Below the pieces are notes generated by a model, which was not told where the DNA came from, searched no databases, and was given only the letters and a program-made list of their open reading frames with translations. The translations under genes and the position numbers were made by a program. From Acidobacteriota bacterium (GTDB taxonomy: Bacteria; Acidobacteriota; Terriglobia; Terriglobales; Acidobacteriaceae), in contig JABCZC010000025.1 of the NCBI GenBank assembly GCA_013289875.1, positions 1 through 64,000 of the forward strand: DNA of 64,000 nucleotides, read 5' to 3'. This document shows positions 62,057-64,000 of this stretch, one piece after another. How positions within the stretch are numbered: the first letter of the stretch is position 1; each line of letters opens with the position of its first letter.

Positions 62057-63325
62057 ATGACCACCCGCCGCGACTTTCTCTCGCTGGGCGCACTCGGCGC
62101 CGCTGGACTCGGCCTTTCCGGCCCCGACGCTGACGCTGACATCGCCGAGCAGGTCAAGCAGCTCAAGCCTCCAGCGAAGCCCGTCATCGTTACGCGCATC
62201 ACTGGCGATCAGTCAGTCCAGGAGGCTTACCAGATGCTCCTTGACGGCGTGGACACGCTCGAGGCGGCGCATCACATCTGCGTTGGGCGAGAAAACGATC
62301 CCAGGGATCACAGCGTTGGACTGGGCGGACTGCCGAATGAAGAAGGCGTGGTCGAGCTCGACTCCTGCTGCATGCACGGACCGACACGCCGTGCGGGCTC
62401 CGTCGGCGGTGTACGCAACGTCAAGAACGTCTGCCTGGTCGCGCGCAAGGTTTTCGAGCATACCGGGCACGTGATGCTGGTTGCGGAAGGGGCGGAGAAA
62501 TTCGCCGTCGATCTCGGCTTTACGCGGGAAAATCTGCTCACCGACGACGCCCGCAAAATATGGCTGCTGTGGAAGGAGAGCAATTCGCAGATGGACTGGT
62601 GGGGGCCGGGTATGGCCGATCCGGGCTGGAAAGATCCCTTCGCCGATAAGCCCGCGCCCAATCCGACCGTCGATCTCCATGGACTGTCGTCTCTGCGGCC
62701 GGGGTCGATCCCGCGGCATCCTACGGCGGAATGGGATGAAACGATTCGCTTGCGTACGAAGAAGCTGACCGAGATGGCGGCTGATCTGGGCATTGAGCCG
62801 CAACAGCGTCTCTTCGCGGTCGAGCAGGTGCTGTGGCCGACAACGGGAACGATCCATGTTTCTGTGGTCAACACAAAGGGCGAGATCTCAGGGACAACCA
62901 CCACGTCTGGCCTTGCATGGAAACTGCCGGGCCGCCTGGGCGACTCGCCGATTCTCGGCGCAGGCAGCTATACCGACCAGGATGTGGGCTCGGCTGGCGC
63001 GACCGGATCTGGCGAAGAGAACATCAAGGTCGCAGGAGGACACACCATCGTCGAGTTGATGCGCCAAGGCTACAGCCCGAAAGACGCTGGCATGGAGACG
63101 CTGCGCCGCGTTGTTCGCAACTACAACGGCGACATGAAGAAAATCCGATATCTAGACATGGAGTACTATATCGCTCGCAAGGACGGCGCTTACGCCGGCT
63201 GCTCGCTGTGGAGCACGGGCGCGACTGGCAAGCCGCGAGTCTTCGCGGTTCACGACGGCGCCTATCGGGTGGAAAAATTCGAAGCTCTCTTCCAGGGCAG
63301 CCCGACCGAGTGGCCTCCCTTTTAG
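62057..63325 (+). CDS. Tat-exported N4-glycosylasparaginase/isoaspartyl peptidase-like Ntn hydrolase
   Basis: A 422-residue protein. TTRRDFLSLGALGAAGLG is a twin-arginine signal (about 1-28). The body matches the asparaginase type 2 / glycosylasparaginase family, with a GLGGLPNEEGVVELDSCCMHG motif and the autocleavage site at GTIHVSVV (the Thr nucleophile, about residue 269), then TTTTSG and TGSGEENIKVAGG. The family's usual GTIG motif is GTIH here. It should mature by self-cleavage and remove Asn-linked sugars or isoaspartate residues in the periplasm. Confidence 0.9.
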   Translation: MTTRRDFLSLGALGAAGLGLSGPDADADIAEQVKQLKPPAKPVIVTRITGDQSVQEAYQMLLDGVDTLEAAHHICVGRENDPRDHSVGLGGLPNEEGVVELDSCCMHGPTRRAGSVGGVRNVKNVCLVARKVFEHTGHVMLVAEGAEKFAVDLGFTRENLLTDDARKIWLLWKESNSQMDWWGPGMADPGWKDPFADKPAPNPTVDLHGLSSLRPGSIPRHPTAEWDETIRLRTKKLTEMAADLGIEPQQRLFAVEQVLWPTTGTIHVSVVNTKGEISGTTTTSGLAWKLPGRLGDSPILGAGSYTDQDVGSAGATGSGEENIKVAGGHTIVELMRQGYSPKDAGMETLRRVVRNYNGDMKKIRYLDMEYYIARKDGAYAGCSLWSTGATGKPRVFAVHDGAYRVEKFEALFQGSPTEWPPF

Positions 63326-63816
63326 CGGGCGCGGAGGATCGTCTTCCCAGGAATCTTCACCAGGAACTCCACATCGATATAGGGCATTGGAGACCGGTCG
63401 GGCGGCGAAGTTATCCTTCCCGGAGCTATCTTTCGCCAAAACCTTGTGGTCCTTCAACTAACCTCCGGCGTTGACTTCGAACGTACTGACTCTTTCTGGG
63501 ACTATTACCTCGGGAACCTCTACTTCTCATTATCATTTTGGCCAAGCCGTCGAATAAGGCCGTAAATTCCTCTAACTCATTGAAAAACAAGAAAGCAAAA
63601 AAAAAGGCCCTTTACCAAAGTAACCCCATTATCTCTTTCGGGATCATCTCCGGGTCAGATAAATTCGCCTCAGTCGTCACCACGATTGAGAGCGGTGAAT
63701 TAGGGTGCAGTTACTCCGCTCAAAAAAAATCGCACAAAAGTTGTAGTAGATTGCATCAGACGGGGTTAGTCTCATTTCAGCGCAACCCCCACGCAACCCT
63801 TTGGAGAGAAAACTTA
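63326..63816. other. Intergenic region of lower GC before the last gene
   Basis: A 491-bp gap. Its second half (about 63500-63780) is clearly richer in A and T than the neighbourhood and has A-tracts at 63596-63606 and 63722-63728. I find no gene with convincing features; a short minus-strand frame at 63326-63395 reads MPYIDVEFLVKIPGKTILRAR and is too short to judge. It probably contains the promoter of the gene at 63817, but no clear -10 is identifiable. Confidence 0.5.
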
Positions 63817-64000
63817 ATGTCGAAATATCCCGCTTCATCGCTACTTTTCACTGCGATTCTTCTGGCTTCCACTGGCAGCGCCTTAGCTAGCATCAATCAT
63901 GGACCCGCGACACCTTCGCCTCTGCCTCCTCCAGCTGTTGCCGTCAATCATGGCCCCGCGACACCTTCGCCACTGCCTCCTCCAGCGGTTGCCGTCAATC
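63817..64000 (+). CDS. Secreted Pro-rich repeat protein, 5' part (cut by window edge)
   Basis: The ATG at 63817 has GGAGAG nine bases upstream. A signal peptide (about residues 1-25, ending ALA) is followed by tandem 17-residue units NHGPATPSPLPPPAVAV. Two full units and the start of a third are visible before the window ends. The composition suggests a surface or periplasmic, extended, protease-resistant protein. The remainder is outside the window, so its function cannot be judged. Confidence 0.7.
   Translation, partial: MSKYPASSLLFTAILLASTGSALASINHGPATPSPLPPPAVAVNHGPATPSPLPPPAVAVN
63895..64000 (+). repeat. 51-bp tandem repeats encoding NHGPATPSPLPPPAVAV
   Basis: Units at 63895-63945 and 63946-63996 differ at only a few positions, and a third begins at 63997. 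The 51-bp period keeps the reading frame. The array continues past the window end. Confidence 0.9.

Noticed and set aside
63152-63457. 101-residue minus-strand frame at the asparaginase-like 3' end
   Set aside because: Most of it is antisense to the asparaginase-like gene, and the rest shows no protein-like pattern.

Overview
The window looks like chromosomal DNA of an acidobacterium, most likely a soil-type Terriglobia relative. The reasons are a full-length MacB/FtsX-like 'ADOP' permease, a large Oar-like TonB-dependent receptor with an N-terminal carboxypeptidase-regulatory domain, secreted Ig-like/FG-GAP/chitobiase-type repeat proteins, moderately high GC and many 4-bp ATGA gene overlaps. 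This is inference from gene content; no rRNA or other phylogenetic marker lies in the window. I see no tRNA, rRNA, CRISPR array, insertion sequence or prophage.

Layout. 0-2.4 kb: the end of glutamate racemase, a MASE1-PAS-GGDEF cyclase and a probable 29-residue membrane peptide. 2.5-4.8 kb: myo-inositol oxygenase facing a sugar-porter-like protein. 4.9-8.8 kb: a TetR-HlyD-ABC-ABC2 efflux operon with a visible promoter and operator. 8.8-11.9 kb: FabI, small membrane proteins, a TonB-like protein and a DUF1223 protein. 11.8-13.7 kb: a SAM-I riboswitch in front of a threonine-synthase-family gene that overlaps a ThiS/MoaD-like sulfur-carrier gene with a cysteine-rich tail. 13.8-19.7 kb: ADOP permease, a GH127 arabinofuranosidase, and a DUF2165/cytochrome c pair. 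19.8-25.9 kb: a RidA / formamidase-like / AtzH-like operon, then a 1324-aa TonB-dependent receptor with a strong terminator. 26-35.1 kb: DUF3891, then a tightly overlapping six-gene operon (ABC permease, ABC ATPase, CocE-like hydrolase, creatininase-like amidohydrolase, FAD oxidase, nucleobase-type deaminase), divergent from an amidase and the matching lipoprotein binding protein. 35.4-39.2 kb: a giant FG-GAP repeat protein. 39.4-44.7 kb: degenerate receiver, orphan NuoI, molybdopterin-fold protein, UbiD, a small Zn protein, a DedA-rhodanese fusion and Dps. 44.8-48.3 kb: EmrA-like and TolC-like genes and a sigma-like regulator. 48.5-55.7 kb: a polyphosphate locus (ppk1, Ppx/GppA, SixA, CHAD) with a UbiA-like protein and a methyltransferase. 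55.7-63.3 kb: GT39 transferase, beta-lactamase-family hydrolase, trehalase, M28-like peptidase and a Tat-exported asparaginase-family protein. The window ends inside a secreted Pro-rich repeat gene.

How the genes work together. The most interesting unit is the SAM-riboswitch / thrC-like / sulfur-carrier operon. The regulation and the carrier suggest that the PLP enzyme makes a sulfur amino acid from a protein thiocarboxylate rather than, or as well as, threonine. The 26-35 kb block reads as uptake and breakdown of an unidentified nitrogen-rich (probably heterocyclic or amide) compound, and the nearby RidA/formamidase/AtzH operon fits the same theme. A second pattern runs through the window: many genes without a Shine-Dalgarno sequence have a -10 element (often TGCTANNNT) only 5-9 nt before the ATG, which suggests widespread leaderless transcripts.
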